Below the pieces are notes generated by a model. It made no database searches. It saw only the letters and a program-made list of their open reading frames with translations, and was not told where the DNA came from. This document shows positions 9,949-19,273 of a stretch of 64,000 bases of DNA, piece after piece. The position numbers and the translations under genes are program-made. Source of the stretch: Clostridiales bacterium (GTDB lineage: Bacteria; Bacillota; Clostridia; Oscillospirales; Oscillospiraceae); assembly GCA_021202515.1 (NCBI GenBank), contig JAJQCW010000003.1, positions 114,078 through 178,077 of the forward strand, written 5' to 3'. Within the stretch, counting starts at the first letter, position 1. The number at the start of each line of letters is the position of its first letter.

Positions 9949-10967
9949 GCCTTGTTTTGACCGCGTTCACCCAGAGGGGAACGACGCTGGCCTGCCGCAT
10001 CGCGTCTGTGCTGGGTGGGCAGGTCTATACCCTGCCCAAGTTCCGGCGGGAGGGGATGAATACCTATTCCTCCCTCTCTCGGTGGACGGGAGAGCATTTC
10101 GCAGCAGGGGACGACATCATTTTCGTCTCGGCGGTGGGCATCGCTGTCCGGGCCGTTGCGCCTTATTTGCAAGATAAATTCACCGACCCTGCAATTTTAG
10201 CTGTGGACGAGGCGGGGCAGTTCGTTGTCCCCGTCCTCTCCGGTCACGTGGGCGGGGCCAACCGACTGGCCCGTCAGGTAGCGCAAAGCATCGGGGCCAC
10301 GGCGGTCATCTCCACTGCCACCGATGTGAACGGACGTTTCGCCGTGGACGAGTGGGCGGCAGCGCAGGGCCTCCCCATCACCGACCGTGTGGCGGCGAAG
10401 GCCATTTCCGCCGCGCTGTTGGCGGGGGAACCGGTGGGGTTTACCTCGGAGTTTTCCCATGAACCGCTGCCGGATGGCGTGACGGAGGGGAAAACGGTTC
10501 CCGGTTTCGCCCTCACCTGCCGGGAGGACGATGCGTTCCCTGTCGGGACGCTGGTGCTGCATCCCAAAGTGCTGGCAGTGGGTATTGGCTGTAAGAAGAA
10601 TCTCCCACCGGAGAGAGTGGGAGAAGCGGTGCTTGCTGTTTTCCACCGCCGGGGGCTGGCCTTGGAGAGCGTTTCCTGCCTGACATCCATTGACCTGAAA
10701 CGGGAGGACGCTGGTATCCGGCTCCTCGCGGAGCGGCTGAATGTGCCCTGTCGCTTCTACACGGCGGAGGAACTGACAGCGGCAGAGGGAGACTTCTCCG
10801 GCTCCGCCTTTGTCCACTCTGTCACTGGAGTGGGCAGTGTCTGTGACCGGGCCGCGTGTCTGGCAGCAGAAAATGGAACTCTTTTGGTGGAAAAAACAGC
10901 CTGTGACGGCGTCACCGTGGCGGTGGCCCGGCGAGACTACTTTGTACGATTCGAGGTGGGAGAATGA
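9945..10967 (+). CDS. cbiG: Cobalt-precorrin-5A hydrolase
   Basis: CbiG motifs PVLSGHVGGANRLAR and C-terminal VGIGCKKN; GTG start overlaps the upstream stop. Confidence 0.92.
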   Translation: MSLVLTAFTQRGTTLACRIASVLGGQVYTLPKFRREGMNTYSSLSRWTGEHFAAGDDIIFVSAVGIAVRAVAPYLQDKFTDPAILAVDEAGQFVVPVLSGHVGGANRLARQVAQSIGATAVISTATDVNGRFAVDEWAAAQGLPITDRVAAKAISAALLAGEPVGFTSEFSHEPLPDGVTEGKTVPGFALTCREDDAFPVGTLVLHPKVLAVGIGCKKNLPPERVGEAVLAVFHRRGLALESVSCLTSIDLKREDAGIRLLAERLNVPCRFYTAEELTAAEGDFSGSAFVHSVTGVGSVCDRAACLAAENGTLLVEKTACDGVTVAVARRDYFVRFEVGE

Positions 10968-11689
10968 AGCTCTACATTGTGGGCCTTGGCCCCGGCGGGG
11001 GCCAGGATTTGACCTTCCGCGCCAAAGAAGCGCTGGCGGAGAGCGACCTGTTGGTGGGGTACACCACTTATATCGACCTGGTGAAGGGAGATTTCCCCGG
11101 AAAACCCACCCTCTCCACCCCCATGCGCCGAGAGGAGGAGCGGTGCCGTCTGGCGCTCCAGGCGGCGGCAGAGCAGACTGTGGCCATGGTCTGTTCCGGC
11201 GACCCAGGTGTGTACGGCATGGCCTCCCTGTGCTATGAATTGGCGGGGGAGTACCCGCCTGTGGAAATTGAGGTGATCCCCGGCGTGACGGCTGCCACCG
11301 GCGGCAGCGCGGTGTTGGGCGCACCGCTGAACCACGACTTCGCGGTGATTTCACTCTCTGACCTGATGACCCCCATGGAAGTCATTGAAGAACGGCTGGA
11401 CTGTGCCGCCTGTGGGGACTTTGTTCTCTGCCTGTACAACCCCGCCAGCCACCGGAGGAAAGACCACCTGCGCCGGGCCTGCGACATCGTTTTGCGCCAC
11501 AGGTCGCCGGAGACCCCCTGCGGCTATGTGCAGAACATCGGCCGGGATGGGGAGCGGGCGGTGGTGTTGCCCCTGTCCCGGCTGCGGGAAGCAGAGGTGG
11601 ATATGTTTACCACCGTTTATATCGGCAGCAGCCAGACCAAAATCATCGGCGGCAAGCTGGTGACGCCCCGGGGGTATCTCCAGCGATGA
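10964..11689 (+). CDS. cbiH: Precorrin-3B / cobalt-factor-III C17-methyltransferase
   Basis: VGLGPGGGQDLTFRAKEAL...CSGDPGVYGMASL...NPASHRRKDHL. Confidence 0.92.
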   Translation: MKLYIVGLGPGGGQDLTFRAKEALAESDLLVGYTTYIDLVKGDFPGKPTLSTPMRREEERCRLALQAAAEQTVAMVCSGDPGVYGMASLCYELAGEYPPVEIEVIPGVTAATGGSAVLGAPLNHDFAVISLSDLMTPMEVIEERLDCAACGDFVLCLYNPASHRRKDHLRRACDIVLRHRSPETPCGYVQNIGRDGERAVVLPLSRLREAEVDMFTTVYIGSSQTKIIGGKLVTPRGYLQR

Positions 11690-12441
11690 GCGGTGAACTG
11701 CTGATTTTTGGCGGCACCAGCGAGGGAGCGGAGCTGGCCCGTCTGTTGCCCCAATGGGGCTACCGGGTCACGGTCAGCGTGGCTACGGACTACGGCGCGC
11801 TGATGCTGGCGGACTGCGCCGCAGACGTGCGGGTGGGACGGCTGGACACAGTGGAAATGGCGGCGCTGATGGCCTCCCGCCCCTTTCTGGCGGTCATCGA
11901 CGCCACCCACCCCTATGCCAACCAAGCCACAGAGAATATCCGAGCCGCAGCGGAAAAGACTGGTTTGCCTTACCGTCGGCTGCTCCGCCCGGAGGGGCAG
12001 GAGGAACCGGGATGGCTCACCGCCGCTAACGCGCAGGAGGCCGCACAGCGGTTGAATGATTTACCGGGAAATGTTTTGCTGACCACCGGCAGCAAGGATC
12101 TGGCGGCGTTCACTGCCGTGGAGGGGTATGAACAGCGGCTGTGGGTGCGCATCCTCGCCAGCGAGGAATCGCTGCACCAGGCCCTCTCTCTGGGGTATCC
12201 TCCCAACCACATCGTCGCTATGCACGGCCCCTTTTCCAAGGAGCTGAACCTGGCGTTGCTGCGGCAGTTCCAAATCCAGACGTTGGTGACCAAACGCTCC
12301 GGCCGAGCTGGGGGCTTTTGGGAAAAGGCGGAGGCCACCCAGGAGGTCGGGGCGGCGTTGCTGGTGATCCAGCGGCCCAGCCGGGAGACCGGCCTGACGA
12401 TGGAAGAATTATTGGAAGAATACAAAGGAGAGACCCTATGA
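11686..12441 (+). CDS. cbiJ: Precorrin-6A / cobalt-precorrin-6A reductase
   Basis: LIFGGTSEGAELARLL...VIDATHPYANQATENIRAA. Confidence 0.92.
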   Translation: MSGELLIFGGTSEGAELARLLPQWGYRVTVSVATDYGALMLADCAADVRVGRLDTVEMAALMASRPFLAVIDATHPYANQATENIRAAAEKTGLPYRRLLRPEGQEEPGWLTAANAQEAAQRLNDLPGNVLLTTGSKDLAAFTAVEGYEQRLWVRILASEESLHQALSLGYPPNHIVAMHGPFSKELNLALLRQFQIQTLVTKRSGRAGGFWEKAEATQEVGAALLVIQRPSRETGLTMEELLEEYKGETL

Positions 12442-13640
12442 AGGTGTACCTGATCGGCGTGGGCATGGGCAATCCCGACCTGTTGACGCGGGAGGCGGAG
12501 CGGGCCATTCAGGGCAGCGGCCTGCTGCTGGGCGCAGAGCGGCTGCTGGCGGAATTTTCCGGGCTGAACATCCCCCGAAAGCCGTTGGTGAAGCCGGGAG
12601 ACATTGCCGCCGCCCTTGCAGACTGGGACGGAGAACAGGCGTCTGTCCTGCTGTCCGGGGACATCGGATTTTACAGCGGGGCAAAAAGCCTCTACCCGCT
12701 GCTGGACGGGTATGAGGTGGTCAGTCTGCCTGGCGTCTCGTCCCTGTCCTACTTCTGCGCCCGGTGCCATATCCCCTGGCAGGATGTTTACTCCATTTCC
12801 TGCCACGGGCGGGACGGGGGCGTCGTCTCCGCCGTCCAGAGCCACGAAAAGACCTTTGCCCTCACCGGCGGGGCTTTTCGGGTGGAACAGCTCTGCCGCC
12901 AACTGATGGAAGCGGGCCTGGGACGGCTCACCGCCTGGGCGGGGGAGTGGCTCTCCTACCCCAACGAGCGGATTTTGCGCAGCACCGTGGCAGAACTGGC
13001 AGAGCAGCATTTTGAAAATCTGGCGGTGCTGCTGGTGGAGAACCCTTACCCGATACAGCCAGAATTTCAGGCCCCCGGTCTGCCGGATGATGTCTTTCTC
13101 CGGGGCAAAGTCCCCATGACCAAGGAAGAAGTCCGCGCCCTGGCGGTGTCCAAGCTCCGGCTTGGTCGGCGAGACGTGGTCTGGGACGTGGGGGCGGGCA
13201 CCGGTTCTGTCTCGGTGGAGTGCGCCCTGCGCGTACCGGAGGGTCAGGTCTGCGCCGTAGAGCGGAAAGCGGACGCGGCCCGTCTGATTTGTCAGAACCG
13301 GGACAAGTTCTGTCTCTCCAACCTCCACCTGACGGAAGGCGAGGCCCCCGCCTGTCTGGAGGACTTGCCCGCCCCGGATCGGGTCTTTGTGGGGGGCAGC
13401 GGCGGTCAGCTCCACGGCATCGTCGCCGCAGCGCTGGAGAAGAACGCCGAAGTGCGCGTCGTCGTTGCCGCCATTACACTGGAGACGCTGACCGCCGCCC
13501 TGGACGTGATGAAGCAGTTCCAGTTCCAGGAGACAGAGGTGGTGCAGGTGTCCGTCTCCAAATCTGCCCAAGTGGGCAGCTATCACATGATGCGGGCGGA
13601 AAACCCGGTCTATCTGATTTCCATGGAGCGGCCAGAATGA
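12438..13640 (+). CDS. cobL: Fused precorrin-6B C5,15-methyltransferase / C12-decarboxylase (CbiE-CbiT)
   Basis: N-terminal CbiE (VGMGNPDLLTREA) and C-terminal CbiT (VVWDVGAGTGSVSVECAL) in one 400-codon frame; start 12438. Confidence 0.92.
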   Translation: MKVYLIGVGMGNPDLLTREAERAIQGSGLLLGAERLLAEFSGLNIPRKPLVKPGDIAAALADWDGEQASVLLSGDIGFYSGAKSLYPLLDGYEVVSLPGVSSLSYFCARCHIPWQDVYSISCHGRDGGVVSAVQSHEKTFALTGGAFRVEQLCRQLMEAGLGRLTAWAGEWLSYPNERILRSTVAELAEQHFENLAVLLVENPYPIQPEFQAPGLPDDVFLRGKVPMTKEEVRALAVSKLRLGRRDVVWDVGAGTGSVSVECALRVPEGQVCAVERKADAARLICQNRDKFCLSNLHLTEGEAPACLEDLPAPDRVFVGGSGGQLHGIVAAALEKNAEVRVVVAAITLETLTAALDVMKQFQFQETEVVQVSVSKSAQVGSYHMMRAENPVYLISMERPE

Positions 13641-14998
13641 CCCCGCGGCTGCTGATCGCCGGGACGGGCAGCGGCTGCGGCAAGACCACCTTCACTTGCG
13701 GCGTATTGCAGGCGCTGGTGAATCGGGGCCTGCGGCCTATGGCCTGCAAAAGCGGGCCGGACTACATCGACCCCATGTTCCACAGCCGGGTCATCGGAGC
13801 GGAGAGCCGGAATCTGGATTTGTTCTTCTACGGGCCGGACACCACCCGCTATCTCCTGCGCCGCCACGGGGCGGGACGGGACGTGGCGGTGCTGGAAGGG
13901 GCCATGGGCTACTACGACGGCGTCGCCCTGACCAGCGACGCCTCCGCCTGGGCGCTGGCCCGGGAGACTCGGACGCCAACCGTGCTGGTGGTGGACGGAC
14001 GGGGCGGCGCAGTCTCCCTGTGCGCCACGATTTTGGGGTTTTTGCAGTTCCAGCCGGAGAGTCAAATCCGGGGTATATTGCTCAACCGGGTCTCTCCCGG
14101 CCTGTACCCCCGGCTGAAAGAGGCCATCGAGGAGCGGTGCGGGGTGCCGGTCTACGGCTACCTGCCCAGTCTGCCCCAGTGTGCCATCGAGAGCCGCCAC
14201 CTGGGGCTGCTCACCGCCGACGAGGTGGCGGGTTTGAAGGGTAAAATGTCTGTTTTGGCGACTCAGGTGGAGCATACCGTGAACTTAAACGATCTGCTGG
14301 CCCTGGCGAAAACCGCGCCCGATGTTTCAGCGGTATCCCCGGCCCTGTCGGAGCCGGTGCGGGGAAAGCCGGTCATTGCTGTGGCGCGGGACGAAGCATT
14401 TTGCTTTGTCTATCAGGACAACTTGGAGCTGCTGGAGCAGTTGGGCGGAAAACTGGTGTATTTCTCCCCCCTCCGGGACGAGAAACTGCCCCCCTGTCAG
14501 GGGCTGTACCTGCCGGGGGGCTACCCGGAGCTGTACGCTGCCCGGCTCAGCGGACAGACCGGTCTCCGGGCGGAAATTCGCCGGGCCGTGACCGGGGGTC
14601 TGCCCACTGTGGCGGAGTGCGGTGGGTTCCTCTACCTGCAACAGGAGTTGGAGGACGGCGAAGGCAACCACTGGCCCATGTGCGGCGCGCTGCCAGGGCG
14701 GGGGTATCGCACCCCCCGGCTCCAGCGGTTCGGCTATGTGACGCTGACCGCAGGTCAAGACAACCTGCTCTGTGGGGCGGGGGAGACCCTTCGCGCCCAC
14801 GAGTTCCACTACTGGGACAGCGACGCGCCCGGCGACGCTTTCCACGCCCAAAAGCCCCGCTCGAACCGGGGCTGGGACTGCACCGTTGCCAGTGAGACCC
14901 TTTACGGCGGGTTCCCACACCTGGCCTTTTACGCGAACCCCAACGCGGCGGCGCGGTTTTTGTCCAAGGCCGCAGCGTACCGGAGGAAAAGAGAATGA
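13637..14998 (+). CDS. cbiA: Cobyrinate a,c-diamide synthase
   Basis: MTPRLLIAGTGSGCGKTTFTCGVLQAL...LPGGYPEL...ECGGFLYLQ glutaminase-like domain; start 13637. Confidence 0.93.
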   Translation: MTPRLLIAGTGSGCGKTTFTCGVLQALVNRGLRPMACKSGPDYIDPMFHSRVIGAESRNLDLFFYGPDTTRYLLRRHGAGRDVAVLEGAMGYYDGVALTSDASAWALARETRTPTVLVVDGRGGAVSLCATILGFLQFQPESQIRGILLNRVSPGLYPRLKEAIEERCGVPVYGYLPSLPQCAIESRHLGLLTADEVAGLKGKMSVLATQVEHTVNLNDLLALAKTAPDVSAVSPALSEPVRGKPVIAVARDEAFCFVYQDNLELLEQLGGKLVYFSPLRDEKLPPCQGLYLPGGYPELYAARLSGQTGLRAEIRRAVTGGLPTVAECGGFLYLQQELEDGEGNHWPMCGALPGRGYRTPRLQRFGYVTLTAGQDNLLCGAGETLRAHEFHYWDSDAPGDAFHAQKPRSNRGWDCTVASETLYGGFPHLAFYANPNAAARFLSKAAAYRRKRE

Positions 14999-16053
14999 AC
15001 CTGAAGGAAATCTGTCAGAAAATTGAACCGCTCGATGCCTCCGCTATGGAACAGGCCCGGCGGAACTGGGACAGCGTGGCGAAGCCCCTCCATTCCCTGG
15101 GAAAACTGGAGGATTTGCTCGTGCAAATCGCAGGCATCACCGGCAGCGCGCAGATCGACCTGAGCCGCAAGGCGGTGGTGGCCTTCTGCGCCGACAACGG
15201 CGTGGTGGCCGAGGGCGTGACCCAGTGCGGTCAGGAGGTGACGGCACTGGTGGCGGAGAGCTTCGCCAGAGGGACCACTCCGGTCTGCCGCATGGCGCAG
15301 GTGGCGGGGGCGGACATCCTCCCTGTAGACATCGGCCTCTGCCGGGAAGTGACAGAGCCGGGGGTGCTGCAACGGGCAGTGCGCCGGGGGACCGCTGACC
15401 TCGCCCAGGAACCGGCCATGAGCCGGGACGAGGCGGTAAAGGCCATCGAGACGGGTACCTCCTTGGTCAAAGAGTGCAAGGATAAGGGCTATCGGCTCCT
15501 CGCCACCGGCGAGATGGGCATTGGCAACACCACCACCTCCTCTGCCGTCACTGCCGTTCTGCTTGGCGCGCCCGTGGAACGGGTGACGGGCCGGGGTGCT
15601 GGCCTCTCCACCGCCGGCCTGGAGCGAAAACGGGCGGTTATCTCCCGCGCCATTGAACTCCACCAGCCGGACCCCAACGACAGCATTGATGTGCTGGCGA
15701 AGGTGGGCGGTCTGGACTTGGCGGGCATGGTGGGGCTGTACCTGGGCGGCGCGGCCTATCACGTCCCCGTGGTGATGGACGGCTTCATCGCCGGGGCCGC
15801 GGCGTTGGCGGCGGTGCGGCTCTGTCCCGCCGTCCGGGACTACCTGATTCCCAGTCACCAGTCCAGCGAACCGGCGGTTGTGCTGCTGATGGACGCGTTG
15901 GGCCTTTCCCCCGTCCTCCGGGCGGAGATGTGTCTGGGGGAGGGTACCGGCGCGGTGGCGCTGATGCCCCTGCTGGACATGGCACTGGCGGTCTACCGGG
16001 ACACCCCCTCCTTTGGGGAGATGCACATGGAGGCGTACACGGAACAAGTATGA
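14995..16053 (+). CDS. cobT: Nicotinate-nucleotide--dimethylbenzimidazole phosphoribosyltransferase
   Basis: 352 aa CobT; CADNGVVAEGVTQCGQEVT, GEMGIGNTTTSSAV, GRGAGL motifs. Confidence 0.95.
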   Translation: MNLKEICQKIEPLDASAMEQARRNWDSVAKPLHSLGKLEDLLVQIAGITGSAQIDLSRKAVVAFCADNGVVAEGVTQCGQEVTALVAESFARGTTPVCRMAQVAGADILPVDIGLCREVTEPGVLQRAVRRGTADLAQEPAMSRDEAVKAIETGTSLVKECKDKGYRLLATGEMGIGNTTTSSAVTAVLLGAPVERVTGRGAGLSTAGLERKRAVISRAIELHQPDPNDSIDVLAKVGGLDLAGMVGLYLGGAAYHVPVVMDGFIAGAAALAAVRLCPAVRDYLIPSHQSSEPAVVLLMDALGLSPVLRAEMCLGEGTGAVALMPLLDMALAVYRDTPSFGEMHMEAYTEQV

Positions 16054-16571
16054 TGACATTGGTTTCCGGCGGGGCAGGCAGTGGAAAGTCCGCCTATGCG
16101 GAATCCTTAATTCTGCAATCCTCCGCCGCACCCCGCATTTATCTGGCCACCATGCAGGCGTGGGGGGAGGAAGGCCGACAGCGGGTGGAGCGTCACCGTC
16201 GTCTGCGGGCAGGAAAGGGCTTTTTGACGGTGGAGCAGCCTCTCAATTTAACCGAAGTGGAGATTCCTCAGGGCAGCGCGGTGCTGCTGGAGGACTTATC
16301 CAACCTGACGGCCAACGAGTGCTTTGGCGGCGCGGGGTTCGCCGGGGCGGAGGAACGTATTTTGACGGGCGTTGATTCCATCCGCGCCCAGGCGGGGGAG
16401 TTGGTGATTGTGACCAACGAGATTTTTTCTGACGGCGTGACCTATCCCCCGGAAACGGCACAATATTTGGATATTTTGGCCCGGTTGAACCGCCAGCTTG
16501 CGGCTCAGGCCGACCGGGTGGTGGAGGTTGCCGCCGGGATACCGATTTTCTGGAAGGGGGAAAACCCGTGA
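16050..16571 (+). CDS. cobU: Adenosylcobinamide kinase/guanylyltransferase-like protein (CobU-like copy 1)
   Basis: P-loop LVSGGAGSGKSAYAE and RVERHRRLR; C-terminal LARLNRQLAAQADRVVEVAAGIP. Confidence 0.85.
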   Translation: MMTLVSGGAGSGKSAYAESLILQSSAAPRIYLATMQAWGEEGRQRVERHRRLRAGKGFLTVEQPLNLTEVEIPQGSAVLLEDLSNLTANECFGGAGFAGAEERILTGVDSIRAQAGELVIVTNEIFSDGVTYPPETAQYLDILARLNRQLAAQADRVVEVAAGIPIFWKGENP

Positions 16572-17323
16572 ACCTGTTTCGTTCGCTGACGCTGACCTTT
16601 TCCCTCTATTCCGTCATTCCCATGCCAAATGTCCAGTGGAGAGAGGAAAGTATGCAGTGGGTGTTTCCCTGCCTGCCGGTGGTGGGCGGGGTCATCGGCG
16701 GGGCGCTGTGGCTGTGGCTGCGGCTGGCCCTGTGGCTGGACTTGGGACAGGCGCTGACCGGCGCGGTGGCGCTGCTGCTGCCCATCGCCCTCTCCGGCGG
16801 CATCCATCTGGACGGGCTGTGTGACGCCTGCGACGCCCTTGGCTCCCACCAGAGCCGGGAACGTAAGCTGGAAATCATGAAAGATTCCCATATCGGGGCC
16901 TTTGGCGTCATGGGCTGCGTGCTGTATCTGCTGCTGTTCTTTGCCGCCTGGACAGAGGTGGATTTGACAGCGGACAATCTGGTATTGCTGGCGGTCATTC
17001 CGGTGACCTCCCGGAGCTGGACGGCGCTGGCCGCCGTCACTCGAAAGAACGCCCGCGGCTCCGGCCTGCTTGCTACGTTCACTGACGCTGCCGCCACCGG
17101 CTGGAATCGACTGCTGTGCGGCCTGTGGCTGGGGATATGTCTGGCGTTCCTGCTGTGCTGGAGCACTGCGGGACGCTGGGCGGCGATTTGTGCCGCACTG
17201 GTGGCGCTGGGCTTCTACCATATGACGAAAAAGCAGTTCGGCGGTCTCACCGGCGACCTGGCGGGGTGCCAGCTCCAACTGCTGGAGCTGGGGATGGTGC
17301 TGGCGGTGGCCGTGGCCGGGTAA
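16568..17323 (+). CDS. cobS: Adenosylcobinamide-GDP ribazoletransferase
   Basis: Membrane protein with SGGIHLDGLCDACDALGSHQSRERKLEIMKDSHIGAFGVMG. Confidence 0.94.
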   Translation: MNLFRSLTLTFSLYSVIPMPNVQWREESMQWVFPCLPVVGGVIGGALWLWLRLALWLDLGQALTGAVALLLPIALSGGIHLDGLCDACDALGSHQSRERKLEIMKDSHIGAFGVMGCVLYLLLFFAAWTEVDLTADNLVLLAVIPVTSRSWTALAAVTRKNARGSGLLATFTDAAATGWNRLLCGLWLGICLAFLLCWSTAGRWAAICAALVALGFYHMTKKQFGGLTGDLAGCQLQLLELGMVLAVAVAG

Positions 17324-17334
17324 GGAGAGTGTTT

Positions 17335-17703
17335 ATGCGTCTTATCATCGGCGGTGCGGGGCAGGGCAAGCTGCCCTATGCCCTTCGTACCTACAACTGC
17401 ACCCCGGCGGACGTGGCGGAGACCTTTTCCGCCGCTCGTACCGAGCGGGTCTTTGACCGATTCCACGCCGCGGTCCGCGCCACGCTGGAGGCGGGGGAGG
17501 ACCCCCAACGGCTGACGAAAGAACTGTTGCAAGCGAACCCTGGTATTATCATTCTCTGTGACGAGGTGGGCTGCGGGGTCATTCCGGTGCAGCCAGAGGA
17601 ACGGGCCTGGCGGGAGACGGTGGGCCATCTCTGCTGTGACCTGGCGGAACAGGCGGAGAGCGTAGAGCGGGTGTTCTGCGGTCTCCCCATGCGTTTGAAA
17701 TGA
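17335..17703 (+). CDS. Short CobU-like protein (copy 2)
   Basis: 122 aa; P-loop-like IIGGAGQGK and CobU C-terminal signature CDEVGCGVIPVQPEERAWRETVGHLCCDLAEQAESVERVFCGLPMRLK; lacks the HRxxR region. Confidence 0.75.
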   Translation: MRLIIGGAGQGKLPYALRTYNCTPADVAETFSAARTERVFDRFHAAVRATLEAGEDPQRLTKELLQANPGIIILCDEVGCGVIPVQPEERAWRETVGHLCCDLAEQAESVERVFCGLPMRLK

Positions 17704-18311
17704 GGAAAGGTATGCGATTGCTGCTGCTGCGCCACGGGGCCACCCCTGGCAACCTGAAAAAGCAATACATCGGCTCCACCGACGAGCCGCTGGCCCCCCA
17801 GGGAGTGGAGCAGGCGAAGGAGCGGGCGAAGACCCTGCCTCCGGTGGAAAAAATCTGGGTCAGTCCCATGCGCCGGGCCAGGCATACGGCGGAGTTGTTC
17901 TACCCCAACGCGCCCAGAGTGTACCTGGAGGGTCTGCGGGAGATGGGCTTTGGTGACTGCGAGGGCAAGACCTGGGAGGAGATCAACGACCCCAGCATCT
18001 ACGACGGCTGGTTCGTGGAGGACCCCCAGGCCAGGTTCCCCGGCGGGGAGACGTTGAGTGACTTCGTCCAGCGTACCACCGACGCTCTGCAAACTGTGGC
18101 GGAGCAGGTAACGGCGGAGGGCATTTCCGCCGGCGCGGTGGTGGCCCACGGCGGGGTGCTGATGGCGCTGATGAGCCAGCACGGGCACCCCGCCCGGAGC
18201 AACTACTTCGACTGGCAGAGCACCAACTGCGGCGGTTTCGACACGGACTTCGACCCGGAGACCCTGACCCTGACCCTCCGCACCCAACTGGGGGAAAACA
18301 ATATATGGTGA
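17700..18311 (+). CDS. cobC: Histidine phosphatase family protein, probable alpha-ribazole phosphatase
   Basis: LLLLRHGATPGN, GFGDCEGKTWEE, VVAHGG; alternative start at 17712. Confidence 0.82.
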   Translation: MRKGMRLLLLRHGATPGNLKKQYIGSTDEPLAPQGVEQAKERAKTLPPVEKIWVSPMRRARHTAELFYPNAPRVYLEGLREMGFGDCEGKTWEEINDPSIYDGWFVEDPQARFPGGETLSDFVQRTTDALQTVAEQVTAEGISAGAVVAHGGVLMALMSQHGHPARSNYFDWQSTNCGGFDTDFDPETLTLTLRTQLGENNIW

Positions 18312-19273
18312 GGCTGTCCATCCTGCTGGCCGGGTGTCTGTTGGACGCGCTGCTGGGGGACCCCTACTCTCTGCCCCACCCCATTCGGTGGATGGGGCGG
18401 CTCATCGCCTGGCTGGAAAAAGTCCTTCGTCCGCTGTGCCCCAAAACGGCGCGGGGCGAGCGGGTCGGGGGAACGGTCATGGTTTTGCTGGTGCTGGCGG
18501 TCACGATTTGGTGTACAGCAATTTTGCTTTGCATCTGCAAAAGGTTCTCCTTTTGGCTGTGGTGGGCAGTTTCTGCCGTGATCTGCTACTATATGCTTGC
18601 GGCCCGGTCCCTGGCGGAGGAGAGTGGCAAGGTGTACCGCGCCCTGCAATCCGGCACGCTGGAGGAAGCGCGGGAGGCGGTCTCCCGCATCGTGGGACGA
18701 GACACCGCCCAACTAGACCGGGCGGGAGTGGCCCGCGCCGCCGTGGAGACGGTGGCGGAGAACACCTCCGACGGGGTCGTGGCCCCGCTGGTCTACATGG
18801 CCATCGGTGGCCCAGTGTGGGGCGCGGCCTATAAAGCGGTCAACACCATGGACTCCATGGTGGGCTACCACAATGAGAGGTACGAAAATTGGGGCCGAAC
18901 GGCGGCAAAGTTGGACGATTTGGTGAACTTCCTCCCGGCGCGGCTGGCAGGAGCGGTGATGTGCGCCGCCGCGACCCTCTGTGGGCTGGATGGGCGGAGC
19001 GCGTGGCGGGTGTTCCGCCGGGACCGTCTGAACCACAAGTCCCCCAACTCTGCCCACACCGAGGCTGCCTGTGCCGGGGCGCTGCACCTCCAACTGGGAG
19101 GAAACAGTTTCTATTTTGGCAAATTGGTGGAAAAGCCCACCATCGGAGACGATTTGCGTCTCATCCAACCAGAGGACATCCGCCGGGCCAACCGGCTGAT
19201 GTCGGTCACGGCCTGCCTGACGGCGGCGCTGGCCGGGCTGGGAATCCTGCTATGCGAGGTGCTTTTGGCTTGA
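18305..19273 (+). CDS. cbiB: Adenosylcobinamide-phosphate synthase
   Basis: LLAGCLLDALLGDPYSLPHPIRWMGRLIAWLEK; NTMDSMVGYHNERYENWGRTAAKLDDLVNFLPARL. Confidence 0.95.
   Translation: MVRLSILLAGCLLDALLGDPYSLPHPIRWMGRLIAWLEKVLRPLCPKTARGERVGGTVMVLLVLAVTIWCTAILLCICKRFSFWLWWAVSAVICYYMLAARSLAEESGKVYRALQSGTLEEAREAVSRIVGRDTAQLDRAGVARAAVETVAENTSDGVVAPLVYMAIGGPVWGAAYKAVNTMDSMVGYHNERYENWGRTAAKLDDLVNFLPARLAGAVMCAAATLCGLDGRSAWRVFRRDRLNHKSPNSAHTEAACAGALHLQLGGNSFYFGKLVEKPTIGDDLRLIQPEDIRRANRLMSVTACLTAALAGLGILLCEVLLA

Noticed and set aside
12438-13640. CbiE-CbiT fusion as novel
   Set aside because: This fusion is a known arrangement (CobL)
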